64,000 nt of DNA from NCBI RefSeq assembly GCF_019218745.1, contig NZ_JAHUXA010000005.1, positions 62,001 through 126,000 of the forward strand. The letters run 5' to 3'. Both the position numbers and the translations under genes were made by a program. Below are positions 1-7,774 of the stretch, piece after piece. Within the stretch, counting starts at the first letter, position 1; every line of letters starts with the position of its first letter. The notes beneath the pieces are model-generated. The model made no database searches. It was given only the letters and a program-made list of their open reading frames with translations, and was not told the origin of the DNA. The stretch is from Enterobacter sp. ENT03. Lineage in GTDB: Bacteria > Pseudomonadota > Gammaproteobacteria > Enterobacterales > Enterobacteriaceae.

Positions 1-2
1 TG

Positions 3-602
3 CTGATGCCGCGCGTGATTAAACCCATCATGGATGGCCTGACGCCGATTGCCAAACATGCCCGTAAACGCTTACAGGCTAAATTTGGTGGCCAGGAGTT
101 CTTAATCGGCCTCGATCCCGCGTTGCTGCTCGGTCATACCTCGGTGGTCTCCGCCAGCCTGATTTTCATCCCGCTGACCATTCTGGTGGCCGTACTGGTG
201 CCGGGCAATCAGGTGTTGCCTTTTGGCGACCTGGCAACCATTGGCTTCTTTGTGGCGATGGCGGTGGCGGTGCATCAGGGCAACCTGTTCCGCACACTGA
301 TCTCCGGCGTCATCATCATGGGCATTACGCTATGGATTGCCACGCAGACTATCGGTTTACACACTCAACTGGCTGCTAATGCAGGCACGCTGAAGGCGGG
401 CGGCATGGTGGCGTCGATGGACCAGGGCGGTTCGCCCATTACCTGGCTGCTGATCCAGCTTTTCACCTGGCAGAACGTGGTCGGTTTTGTGGTCATCGCC
501 ACCCTTTATCTGGCGGGTGTCCTGCTCACCTGGCGTCGAGCACGCAACGTCGAGGCCGCTGAAAAAGCCGCCGCAACCCAACAGAGTCAGACCGTTTCTT
601 AA
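3..602 (+). CDS. gatC: Galactitol PTS permease EIIC, C-terminal part
   Basis: This is the last 199 codons of the membrane EIIC component of the galactitol phosphotransferase system. The gene begins before the window. The reading frame is open from base 3 and ends with TAA. The protein is close to E. coli GatC: a hydrophilic stretch with GGQEFLIGLDPALLLGH is followed by several hydrophobic membrane segments and a short charged tail (WRRARNVEAAEKAA). GatC imports galactitol, which GatA and GatB phosphorylate to galactitol-1-phosphate during transport. gatD follows 45 bp downstream, the usual gat operon order. gatYZAB would be expected to the left of the window. Confidence 0.93.
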   Translation: MMPRVIKPIMDGLTPIAKHARKRLQAKFGGQEFLIGLDPALLLGHTSVVSASLIFIPLTILVAVLVPGNQVLPFGDLATIGFFVAMAVAVHQGNLFRTLISGVIIMGITLWIATQTIGLHTQLAANAGTLKAGGMVASMDQGGSPITWLLIQLFTWQNVVGFVVIATLYLAGVLLTWRRARNVEAAEKAAATQQSQTVS

Positions 603-647
603 CTTACCGGGGGACGCGTGATCCCCCTTCCATCTCTGGAGAACATT

Positions 648-1691
648 ATGAAAGCAGTGGTGATCCACGCTGAGGGAGACGTGCGCGTTGAAGAACGCCC
701 CATACCGCAGGTTCAGGCCGATGACGACGTGCTGGTGAAGGTCATTAGCGCCGGGCTTTGCGGTTCCGATATTCCGCGTATTTTTGCTCAGGGTGCACAC
801 TATTATCCCATCACGTTAGGGCACGAATTCAGCGGTTACGTTGAGTCTTATGGCGCAGGCGTCACTGATATTCAGCCTGGTGATGCCGTTGCCTGCGTAC
901 CCTTGCTGCCGTGCTTTGACTGCCCTCCATGCCAGCGAGGCTATTTTTCGCTCTGCAAGCAGTACCAGTTTGTTGGCTCGCGCAGTGAAGGCGGTAACGC
1001 GGAATACGTGGTAGTGAAACGGGCTAATCTGTTCCGTCTGCCCGCCGATTTACCCATTGAAGACGGGGCGTTTATTGAGCCGATTACCGTCGGGCTGCAC
1101 GCGTTCCATCTGGCACAGGGATGCGAGGGCAAAAACGTGATTATCGTCGGCGCGGGCACCATCGGCCTGCTGGCGATGCAATGCGCCCGCGAGCTGGGGG
1201 CAGCAAGCGTGACGGCCATTGATGTCAATCCGCAAAAGCTGGCGCTGGCAAAAGCATTGGGCGCGACTTATGTTTTCAACAGCCTGGAAATGAGTGCCAG
1301 CGAGATACAGGCGGCGCTGGCGGATGTGCAGTTTGACCAACTGGTGCTGGAGACGGCAGGCAACCCGAAAACGGTATCGCTGGCCATTGAAATTGCCGGG
1401 CCGCGCGCGCAACTGGCGCTGGTGGGTACTCTGCACCACGATCTGACACTGCCCCAGACGGTCTTCGGACAGATCCTGCGTAAAGAGCTTACGCTTATTG
1501 GTAGCTGGATGAACTACTCCAGCCCCTGGCCGGGTGACGAATGGCAAACAGCAGCCCGCCTGCTGGCAGAAAAACGCCTCCAGCTTGAACCGCTGATCGC
1601 CCATCGCGGCGATGCAGAAAGCTTTGCCAGCGCGGTTAAAGCCCTGAATGGCGCGCCCATGCAGGGAAAAATAATGCTCAAGCTGGACTGA
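648..1691 (+). CDS. gatD: Galactitol-1-phosphate 5-dehydrogenase
   Basis: The 347-residue enzyme oxidises galactitol-1-phosphate to tagatose-6-phosphate with NAD+. It is a zinc-dependent medium-chain dehydrogenase. The catalytic zinc region is visible as GLCGSD (Cys38) and GHE (His59-Glu60). The structural zinc cysteines are Cys89, Cys92, Cys95 and Cys103, and the Rossmann motif is GAGTIG. The ATG at 648 is chosen because GGAGA lies eight bases upstream and the protein then aligns with E. coli GatD from its first residue. It follows gatC and ends just before a hairpin that separates it from gatR. The product, tagatose-6-phosphate, is also the product of AgaS in the neighbouring operon, so the two pathways converge. 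Confidence 0.95.
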   Translation: MKAVVIHAEGDVRVEERPIPQVQADDDVLVKVISAGLCGSDIPRIFAQGAHYYPITLGHEFSGYVESYGAGVTDIQPGDAVACVPLLPCFDCPPCQRGYFSLCKQYQFVGSRSEGGNAEYVVVKRANLFRLPADLPIEDGAFIEPITVGLHAFHLAQGCEGKNVIIVGAGTIGLLAMQCARELGAASVTAIDVNPQKLALAKALGATYVFNSLEMSASEIQAALADVQFDQLVLETAGNPKTVSLAIEIAGPRAQLALVGTLHHDLTLPQTVFGQILRKELTLIGSWMNYSSPWPGDEWQTAARLLAEKRLQLEPLIAHRGDAESFASAVKALNGAPMQGKIMLKLD

Positions 1692-1696
1692 CCTCA

Positions 1697-1721
1697 TGAG
1701 CCAGCAACCTGCGCTGGCTCA
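1697..1721 (+). terminator. Hairpin between gatD and gatR
   Basis: GAGCCAGC and GCTGGCTC pair around a seven-base loop directly after the gatD stop. A pyrimidine-rich stretch (cattccctttcg) follows rather than a clean T run. It probably ends or attenuates the gat operon message before gatR, which has room for its own promoter in the next 80 bp. Confidence 0.6.
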
Positions 1722-1801
1722 CATTCCCTTTCGAAATTTAGCGTTCACCTTTCGCAATCCTTCGATTAAACTAGGCGCAATTTATCGTCAGGCAAACTTG
1801 T

Positions 1802-2575
1802 ATGAATTCATTTGAGCGAAGGAACAAAATTGTTGACCTGATTAACACTCAGGGCAGCGTGCTGGTATTGGATCTCTCAAATACCTTTGGCATTTCAGAA
1901 GTGACCATCCGCGCCGATTTGCGACTGCTGGAAGAAAAGGGTCTGGTCACCCGCTTTCACGGCGGTGCGGCAAAACCGGGCAGCCATCTGGCAGAAGGCG
2001 ACAATCAGGAAGTGATCCTTGAAGATCGCTATCAGCTGGCCAGCGATCCCAAAAAACGCATTGCCCAGGCAGCGGCAGCAATGATCGAAGAAGGGATGAC
2101 GATTATTCTGGATAGCGGTAGCACCACCATGCTTATTGCCGAAGCCCTAACCACGCGCGCCAATATCACCGTGATCACCAATAACCTTCCGGCTGCATAT
2201 AAACTTGCAAACAATAAAGACATTATTCTGGTGGTTTGCGGCGGCACCGTGCGCCATAAAACCCATTCAATGCACGGTACGATTGCCGAGTTGTCGCTTC
2301 AGGGGATCAGTGCCGATCTCATGTTTGTGGGCGCAGACGGCATCGATATTAAAAACGGCATCACCACCTTTAACGAGGGCTATTCCATTAGCGGCGTTAT
2401 GGCTGCCGCCGCCAATAAAGTGATCGCCGTCCTGGATGCCACGAAATTCAACCGGCGTGGTTTTAACCAGGTGCTGCCGATGGAGAAAATAGACTGCATC
2501 ATTACCGACGACAGCATCCGGGAAAGTGACATCACCGCATTCCGGCAAAAAAACAGAGAACTGATTATTGTCTGA
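1802..2575 (+). CDS. gatR: Galactitol operon repressor, DeoR family
   Basis: This 257-residue DeoR-family transcription factor is full length. An N-terminal winged helix-turn-helix (about residues 1-57) contains the family signature around SEVTIRADLRLLEEKG. It is followed by a sugar-phosphate sensor domain of the ribose-isomerase fold with the motifs DSGSTT, VCGGTVR, FVGADGID and TDD near the end. It resembles E. coli GatR closely from MNSFERRNKI onward. In K-12 this gene is interrupted by an insertion sequence, but here it is intact, so galactitol use should be inducible. The gene converges on agaR, and a shared hairpin lies between them. Confidence 0.93.
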   Translation: MNSFERRNKIVDLINTQGSVLVLDLSNTFGISEVTIRADLRLLEEKGLVTRFHGGAAKPGSHLAEGDNQEVILEDRYQLASDPKKRIAQAAAAMIEEGMTIILDSGSTTMLIAEALTTRANITVITNNLPAAYKLANNKDIILVVCGGTVRHKTHSMHGTIAELSLQGISADLMFVGADGIDIKNGITTFNEGYSISGVMAAAANKVIAVLDATKFNRRGFNQVLPMEKIDCIITDDSIRESDITAFRQKNRELIIV

Positions 2576-2585
2576 TGCAGCACAC

Positions 2586-2624
2586 GCAGCGCAGATAAGA
2601 GGTCTGCGCTGCACCTTTATTATT
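2586..2624. terminator. Hairpin terminator between convergent gatR and agaR
   Basis: A ten-base perfect stem, GCAGCGCAGA with TCTGCGCTGC, surrounds a seven-base loop and is followed on the plus strand by acctttattatt. It sits in the 55 bp between two convergent repressor genes and probably stops transcription from gatR. The minus-strand side has no long T run, so termination of agaR there is less certain. Confidence 0.75.
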
Positions 2625-2630
2625 CCGCTT

Positions 2631-3407
2631 TTACGCTTCCACCAGCAGTACGTTGATACCCATTTTACGCAGTTCCTGCAGCCGCTGCGCCGGAATGCTG
2701 TCATCGGTAATAATGGTATCAATCCTTTGGGTATCAATGATTTTATGCAAGCCGGAGTGATTGAATTTACTGGCGTCGGTTACCACGATAATGCGATCGA
2801 CGACCTCGCACATCTGGCGATTCAGGCGAGCTTCATCTTCATTATGCGTGCTGACGCCACGCTCCACGTCAAACGCATCAACCCCTAAAAATAAGATGTC
2901 AAAATGGTAGTTCTGTAGCGACTGCTCCGCCTGGGTGCCATAAAACGACAGCGACTGGCGGCGAAGCGCCCCGCCGGTCATCAGCAGCTCTACGCCTTCC
3001 GCTTCCAGCAACGCACTGCCAATATTCATACCGTTAGTCATGGCAATAACGTCATGATGCTCACGCATACAGCGGGCAATTTCCAGCGTCGTGGTACCTG
3101 AGTCCAGAATAATGCGGTGGCCAGGCTCAATGATCTCCGCAGCTTTTTGACCAATACGGTGCTTAACCCCCGTATTACGCATACTTTTTTCATCTACGGT
3201 TGGCTCGGCAGGCGAACCGGGCGTGTCGTTGATAATCGCCCCACCGTACGCCCGCATCGCAATTCCCTGTTTTTCCAGGTAGGCCAAATCGTTGCGTATC
3301 GTAACGGTTGATACGCCATGCAAGCTTGCCAGCTCATTAACCTGCACGCTTCCCGTGCGGCGCAAATGCTGAATGATCTGTTCACGTCGCTCACTGGTTC
3401 CCACCAT
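2631..3407 (-). CDS. agaR: Aga operon repressor, DeoR family
   Basis: This 258-residue DeoR-type repressor is very similar to E. coli AgaR, which controls N-acetylgalactosamine and galactosamine genes. The winged helix is at about residues 5-58 ([18 protein letters not shown]). The effector domain shows [24 protein letters not shown] and TDDSIP. The ATG at 3407 is preferred because GGAG lies six bases upstream. A GTG at 3419 is an in-frame alternative with poor spacing. The gene is transcribed away from the agaF-agaI operon, and three AgaR-like operators lie in the gap, suggesting autoregulation as well as control of the operon. Confidence 0.92.
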   Translation of the reverse strand: MVGTSERREQIIQHLRRTGSVQVNELASLHGVSTVTIRNDLAYLEKQGIAMRAYGGAIINDTPGSPAEPTVDEKSMRNTGVKHRIGQKAAEIIEPGHRIILDSGTTTLEIARCMREHHDVIAMTNGMNIGSALLEAEGVELLMTGGALRRQSLSFYGTQAEQSLQNYHFDILFLGVDAFDVERGVSTHNEDEARLNRQMCEVVDRIIVVTDASKFNHSGLHKIIDTQRIDTIITDDSIPAQRLQELRKMGINVLLVEA

Positions 3408-3455
3408 TTTCTTCTCCACTACCTCATGTACCCAACGCGGTCACGTTAAACATTG

Positions 3456-3479
3456 AACCTTTCAGTTCGTTTTCACTAT
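3456..3479 (+). promoter_or_regulatory. AgaR-like operator 1
   Basis: AACCTTTCAGTTCGTTTTCA and the next four bases match the published E. coli AgaR consensus (TTTCRTTTYRTTT core) at about 20 of 24 positions. It lies nearest to agaR, so it may serve autoregulation. This was scored by eye. Confidence 0.55.
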
Positions 3480-3538
3480 TAACGCTTGTATTGCTTTGTA
3501 TTGCAAGACACTAGCCTGAACAACCTCACGCATACCAC

Positions 3539-3562
3539 AATCTTTCATTTCGTTATTTTACG
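3539..3562 (+). promoter_or_regulatory. AgaR-like operator 2
   Basis: AATCTTTCATTTCGTTATTT and the following bases contain the AgaR core TTTCATTTCGTT. It lies just upstream of a purine-rich AGGAGG sequence and in the likely promoter region of the agaF operon. Confidence 0.6.
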
Positions 3563-3581
3563 AGGAGGATCGCAAATCCAT

Positions 3582-3605
3582 AATGTTTCATTATCTTTTT
3601 CTGGC
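3582..3605 (+). promoter_or_regulatory. AgaR-like operator 3
   Basis: AATGTTTCATTATCTTTTTC repeats the operator pattern 43 bp, about four helical turns, after operator 2. The spacing suggests cooperative binding on one DNA face. It overlaps an upstream ATG (3583) that is in frame with agaF. Confidence 0.5.
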
Positions 3606-3690
3606 AATTAAATCCATTATGAAAGAAACCAAAAGACAAGCTCCTCGCAAAAAGAAAGACAGTGAAAGCCCAATCAAAAAGGAGAATGCA

Positions 3691-4176
3691 ATGTCAGAAC
3701 TGCTTTCCGTCCATACCGACACCTTCGTTATTCCAGACTCGCTGCCCGGCATTATCCTTTGCGGCCACGGCGGCTTTGCCTGTGGACTGGAAAAAGCGGT
3801 GAAACAGATCCTCGGCCAGCCGCCTCGGTTTATTGCGATTGATTTCCCGGAAACCTCCACCACGGCGCTGCTCACCTCGCAGATGCAAGACGCCATCGCC
3901 ACACTCCAAAGCGCGAATGAAATCCTGTTCCTGACCGATCTTCTCGGCGGCACCCCCTTCCGGGTGGCCTCAACGCTGGCGATGCTGCACGGCGGCCATG
4001 AAGTGATCGCTGGCACCAATCTGCAACTGGTGCTGGAAGCCGTGATGGAACGAGAAGGCTTATGTGGCGAAGCGCTACGTAAGCAGGCGCTGACGGGCGG
4101 CCATCAGGGGCTGACCTGCCTGGCCGATGAGCTTCAGCGCACACGCGAACCAGATGAACTTACAGACGGCATTTGA
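3691..4176 (+). CDS. agaF: Galactosamine PTS component EIIA (AgaF)
   Basis: This cytoplasmic EIIA of the mannose-family PTS has 161 residues. It passes phosphate from HPr to the EIIB AgaB. The phosphorylated histidine is His26 in ILCGHGGFA, and the second family motif is LTDLLGGTPF. The start at 3691 has AAGGAG seven bases upstream. The N-terminus is still about 16 residues longer than typical EIIA proteins of this family. The frame stays open back to an ATG at 3583, giving a lysine-rich 36-codon extension (KKKDSESPIKKEN) that I do not recognise. It may be a leftover of deleted upstream aga genes. In E. coli agaF follows agaVWE, but here it opens the operon alone. Confidence 0.85.
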   Translation: MSELLSVHTDTFVIPDSLPGIILCGHGGFACGLEKAVKQILGQPPRFIAIDFPETSTTALLTSQMQDAIATLQSANEILFLTDLLGGTPFRVASTLAMLHGGHEVIAGTNLQLVLEAVMEREGLCGEALRKQALTGGHQGLTCLADELQRTREPDELTDGI

Positions 4177-4223
4177 TCCCGCCGCTGAACCAAAAAATGT
4201 TAATCATCATTAAGGAGTTAACT

Positions 4224-5354
4224 ATGAACATGACCTGGACCGAAAAAGAGATCCGCCAGCAACCTGAAGTCTGGCTACAGGCGCTTCGGCAGACAGAACA
4301 GCAACGCGCCGATCTGGATGCGTTTCTCACGCCCCTGCTCTCTCAGCCCAACCTGAGCATCATCCTGACCGGGGCGGGTAGCTCAGCGTTTATTGGCGAC
4401 ACTGTCGCACTCTGGCTGGCGCAGCATACCCGCCATCCTGTACTGGCTATCCCCACCACCGATCTGCTGACCAATCCCATGGATTATTTACGGGCGGAAC
4501 AGCCGACGTTGCTGGTGTCTTTCGGGCGCTCCGGTAACAGTCCGGAAAGCGTGGCCGCCGTTGAGCTGGTCGATCGGTTTGTGGAAAACAGCTATCACCT
4601 TGTCATTACCTGCCATGCCGAAGGGGCGCTGTATCAGAACGCCCAGGCCAGCGATAACGCCTTTGCGCTGCTGATGCCTGAAGAAACCCATGATCGCGGG
4701 TTCGCCATGACCAGCAGTATCACCACCATGATGGCGAGCTGCCTTGCGGTATTTGCGCCCGATGCGATCAACAGCACCACCTTTGCCGACGTAGCAAATC
4801 GTTGCCAGCAGATCATCGCCTCACAGGGTGATTTCAGCGGTGCAGTGTTTGGTGATGCACCTTATCAGCGCGTGGTGTACCTCGGCAGCGGTGGCTTACA
4901 GGGCGCGGCGCGGGAATCGGCGCTGAAGGTGCTGGAGCTGACGGCAGGAAAACTGGCAGCGTTCTATGAAACGCCAACGGGATTTCGCCATGGACCAAAA
5001 TCACTGATCGATAAAAACACGCTGATCGTCATGTTTATCTCCGCTCACCCTTACACCCGCCAGTACGATCTGGATCTGCTACGTGAATTACAGCGCGACG
5101 GACAGGCGATGCAGGTGCTGCCGATTGCAGACGAAAGCTGCGCTGCAATCAGCGACGGGCCACATCTTTACCTGCCACCCGCACGCGCATTCAACGATGT
5201 TGAACAAGCGTTCTGCTTTCTCATGTACGCGCAGATCTTTGCGCTCACGCAATCCATTAAGGCGGGTATCACCCCTGACTCACCGTCCATCAGCGGTACT
5301 GTTAACCGTGTGGTCCAGGGCGTTGTTATCCATCCGTGGGAAGACCAGGAGTAG
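4224..5354 (+). CDS. agaS: D-galactosamine-6-phosphate deaminase/isomerase
   Basis: The 376-residue protein has two SIS (sugar isomerase) domains. It matches E. coli AgaS, which genetics identified as the galactosamine-6-phosphate deaminase/isomerase making tagatose-6-phosphate. Visible motifs are GAGSSAFIGD and SFGRSGNSPES in the first domain, and GSGGLQGAARESALKVLEL and TGFRHGPKS in the second. The ATG at 4224 follows AAGGAG. It is 47 bp after agaF in an evident operon. Three bases after its stop comes the start codon of the kbaY remnant. AgaS rather than AgaI is expected to carry the pathway flux. Confidence 0.93.
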   Translation: MNMTWTEKEIRQQPEVWLQALRQTEQQRADLDAFLTPLLSQPNLSIILTGAGSSAFIGDTVALWLAQHTRHPVLAIPTTDLLTNPMDYLRAEQPTLLVSFGRSGNSPESVAAVELVDRFVENSYHLVITCHAEGALYQNAQASDNAFALLMPEETHDRGFAMTSSITTMMASCLAVFAPDAINSTTFADVANRCQQIIASQGDFSGAVFGDAPYQRVVYLGSGGLQGAARESALKVLELTAGKLAAFYETPTGFRHGPKSLIDKNTLIVMFISAHPYTRQYDLDLLRELQRDGQAMQVLPIADESCAAISDGPHLYLPPARAFNDVEQAFCFLMYAQIFALTQSIKAGITPDSPSISGTVNRVVQGVVIHPWEDQE

Positions 5355-5357
5355 TCT

Positions 5358-5549
5358 ATGGCTATCCTTTCCACTCAATATTCTGCAAGCCGGTCGTTAT
5401 GCTATTCCTGCTTTCAATATTCATTATGCCAGGTCTTTTTAAACATATTGCTTTTGGGCGTGGGTATGAATGCAATGCAAACGCTTGTCAGAAATAAAAT
5501 TAAAGTGTGTGGTTCATCAGGGAAATTAATCACAGAATCACTCGTCTGA
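5358..5549 (+). pseudogene. kbaY: kbaY remnant (tagatose-1,6-bisphosphate aldolase, internal deletion)
   Basis: This stretch sits exactly where kbaY lies in E. coli, between agaS and agaB. It begins MAILSTQY, like KbaY MSIISTKY. The next part reads LQAGRYAIPAFNIH only in the +1 frame, matching KbaY NGYAVPAFNIH. After about 20 unrelated bases it resumes as VGMNAMQTLVRNKIKVCGSS, matching the KbaY C-terminus VGMDAMKEVVRNKINVCGS. An ~11-base deletion near codon 9 therefore shifts the frame, and about 230 internal codons are missing, including the zinc ligands and catalytic residues. The fused frame would encode a 63-residue peptide with no aldolase core. GatY, the related aldolase of the galactitol operon, could supply the lost activity. 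Confidence 0.88.
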
Positions 5550-5601
5550 AAAAGTTAAGGCCGTTTCGCTATTTAAATAAATTTTAGCTGGAATTGATAA
5601 T

Positions 5602-6078
5602 ATGAATACTCCAAATATTCTGTTAACACGTATTGATAATCGCCTGGTGCATGGTCAGGTCGGCGTGACATGGACGTCCACCCTGGGCGCAAATTTACTG
5701 GTCGTCGTTGACGATGACGTTGCGAATGATGACGTCCAGCAAAAACTCATGGGCATTACCGCTGATACTTATGGCTTTGGCATTCGTTTCTTCACGGTGG
5801 AAAAGACAATAAACGTTATCGCCAAAGCCGCACCGCATCAAAAAATATTTCTTATTTGTCGTACTCCTGGCATCGTGCGGCAGCTTGTTGAGGGTGGTGT
5901 TGCTTTAAAAGAGGTTAACGTGGGCAATATGCATTTCTCAGAAGGTAAAAAGCAAATTAGTAGCAAAGTTTATGTCAACGCGCAGGATTTAGACGATTTG
6001 CGATTTATTAAAAGCAAAAACGTCAATGTCTTCATTCAGGATGTGCCTGGCGATCAGAAAGAAATTATTCCTGATTAG
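5602..6078 (+). CDS. agaB: Galactosamine PTS component EIIB (AgaB)
   Basis: This 158-residue mannose-family EIIB accepts phosphate from AgaF and donates it to galactosamine during transport. The active histidine is His17 in IDNRLVHGQVG. It is nearly identical to E. coli AgaB throughout, including VGNMHFSEGKKQISSKVYV and the end VPGDQKEIIPD. The related AgaV is less similar, so I assign it as AgaB. It is the first intact gene after the kbaY remnant, with GGA nine bases before the ATG. It is followed by agaC 52 bp later. Confidence 0.94.
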   Translation: MNTPNILLTRIDNRLVHGQVGVTWTSTLGANLLVVVDDDVANDDVQQKLMGITADTYGFGIRFFTVEKTINVIAKAAPHQKIFLICRTPGIVRQLVEGGVALKEVNVGNMHFSEGKKQISSKVYVNAQDLDDLRFIKSKNVNVFIQDVPGDQKEIIPD

Positions 6079-6130
6079 CGTGTGTCTCGAGAAAACCGAC
6101 AAAAGCCCATTACCATAACGAGGCGTTTAA

Positions 6131-6934
6131 ATGCATGAAATAACCTTGATGCAAGGCCTTGGCCTTGCAGCCCTGGTATTTTTTCTGGGGATCGACTTTT
6201 GGCTTGAAGCACTCTTTATGTTCCGCCCAATTATCGTCTGTACCTTAACCGGCGCAATACTGGGCGATATTCACATTGGCCTGATCACGGGTGGCTTAAC
6301 TGAGCTGGCGTTCGCGGGTCTGACACCGGCCGGTGGCGTGCAGCCGCCGAACCCCATTATGGCGGGACTGATGACCACGGTGATCGCCTGGTCAACAGGG
6401 GTTGATGCTAAAACCGCTATCGGCCTCGGCTTACCTTTCAGCCTGTTGATGCAATACGTCATTCTGTTCTTTTACTCCACCTTCTCTTTGTTTATGGCAA
6501 AAGCCGATAAATGTGCGAAGGACGCCGACACGGGCGGATTGTCGCGCCTGAACTGGATGACAACGCTGATTGTCGCCTCCTCCTACGCCATTATCGCCTT
6601 CCTCTGTACTTACCTGGCGCAGGGCGCAATGCAGTCGCTGGTGAAAGCCATGCCAGCCTGGCTGACGCATGGATTCGAAGTGGCGGGCGGTATTCTGCCA
6701 GCCGTGGGTTTTGGTCTGCTGCTACGCGTCATGTTCAAAGCACAATACATTCCTTATCTGATCGCAGGCTTCCTTTTTGTTTGTTACATCCAGGTAAGCA
6801 ACCTTCTTCCGGTCGCCGTTCTCGGTGCGGGCTTCGCCGTGTATGAGTTTTTTAATGCGAAAGCGAAACAACAGGCACAGCCACAACCTGTCACCAATAA
6901 AAATAATGAAGAGGATTACAGCAATGGGATCTGA
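6131..6934 (+). CDS. agaC: Galactosamine PTS permease EIIC (AgaC)
   Basis: This is a 267-residue membrane EIIC of the mannose family. It has about seven hydrophobic segments, and the conserved substrate loop reads GLTPAGGVQPPNPIMAG. It is close to E. coli AgaC to the end, EEDYSNGI. GAGG lies seven bases before the ATG. The last 11 bases overlap the start of agaD, indicating translational coupling of the two membrane subunits. Confidence 0.94.
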   Translation: MHEITLMQGLGLAALVFFLGIDFWLEALFMFRPIIVCTLTGAILGDIHIGLITGGLTELAFAGLTPAGGVQPPNPIMAGLMTTVIAWSTGVDAKTAIGLGLPFSLLMQYVILFFYSTFSLFMAKADKCAKDADTGGLSRLNWMTTLIVASSYAIIAFLCTYLAQGAMQSLVKAMPAWLTHGFEVAGGILPAVGFGLLLRVMFKAQYIPYLIAGFLFVCYIQVSNLLPVAVLGAGFAVYEFFNAKAKQQAQPQPVTNKNNEEDYSNGI

Positions 6935-7715
6935 AATCAGTAAAAAAGATATTTCGCGCCTGGGTTTTCGTTCTTCATTGCTTCAGGCCAGTTTTAACTA
7001 TGAAAGGATGCAGGCAGGTGGTTTTACCTGGGCGATGCTCCCTGTTCTGAAAAAGATTTATAAAGATGATAAAGCAGGCCTTACCGCCGCGATGAAAGAT
7101 CATCTTGAGTTTATTAATACTCACCCGAACCTTGTCGGTTTTCTGATGGGGTTATTGATTTCAATGGAAGAGAAAGGCGAAAACCGCGACACCATTAAAG
7201 GCTTAAAAGTGGCGCTCTTTGGCCCCATTGCCGGGATCGGCGATGCTATATTCTGGTTTACCCTGCTGCCGATTATGGCCGGAATTTGTTCCTCTTTTGC
7301 GAGCCAGGGAAATATTCTGGGACCCATCCTGTTTTTTGCTGTATATGTCGCGATCTTCTTTTTACGTGTCGGCTGGACGCACGTCGGCTACTCGGTGGGG
7401 ATCAAAGCGATCGACAAGGTGCGGGAAAATTCACAGATGATCGCCCGCTCGGCGACGATCCTTGGTATCACGGTTATTGGCGGGCTGATTGCTTCCTATG
7501 TCCATATTAATGTCGTCACTATATTTGCTATTGATGACACTCACAGTGTGGCATTACAAAAAGACTTCTTTGATAAGGTTTTCCCGAATATTTTACCTAT
7601 GGGTTACACCCTACTGATGTATTACTTGCTACGTGTTAACAAAGCCCATCCTGTATTGCTCATTGGCATAACGTTTATCCTTTCTATTGCTGCTTCCGCG
7701 GCAGGAATTCTGTAG
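6924..7715 (+). CDS. agaD: Galactosamine PTS permease EIID (AgaD)
   Basis: This 263-residue EIID subunit pairs with AgaC in the membrane. It has the family signatures FNYERMQAGGFTWAMLP and HPNLVGFLMGLLISMEE. GPIAGIGDAIFWF follows, and hydrophobic segments fill the C-terminal half. The start at 6924 aligns with E. coli AgaD (MGSEISKKD) and lies inside the end of agaC with GAGG upstream. With AgaF, AgaB and AgaC it makes one complete PTS, the only amino-sugar PTS in the locus. Confidence 0.94.
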   Translation: MGSEISKKDISRLGFRSSLLQASFNYERMQAGGFTWAMLPVLKKIYKDDKAGLTAAMKDHLEFINTHPNLVGFLMGLLISMEEKGENRDTIKGLKVALFGPIAGIGDAIFWFTLLPIMAGICSSFASQGNILGPILFFAVYVAIFFLRVGWTHVGYSVGIKAIDKVRENSQMIARSATILGITVIGGLIASYVHINVVTIFAIDDTHSVALQKDFFDKVFPNILPMGYTLLMYYLLRVNKAHPVLLIGITFILSIAASAAGIL

Positions 7716-7725
7716 AACCCGGTGA

Positions 7726-7753
7726 AATAGCGGGGAAATCGCATCCCGCTATT
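7726..7753. repeat. Intercistronic hairpin between agaD and agaI
   Basis: AATAGCGGG and CCCGCTATT pair perfectly around a ten-base loop. There is no T run, so it is more likely an mRNA stability or processing element than a terminator. Confidence 0.5.
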
Positions 7754-7774
7754 ACCTGATAAGAGACTCATTAT

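Noticed and set aside
4224-5354. AgaS considered as a glucosamine-fructose aminotransferase or FrlB-type deglycase
   Set aside because: It has only SIS domains and no glutaminase. Its sequence and neighbours match AgaS specifically.
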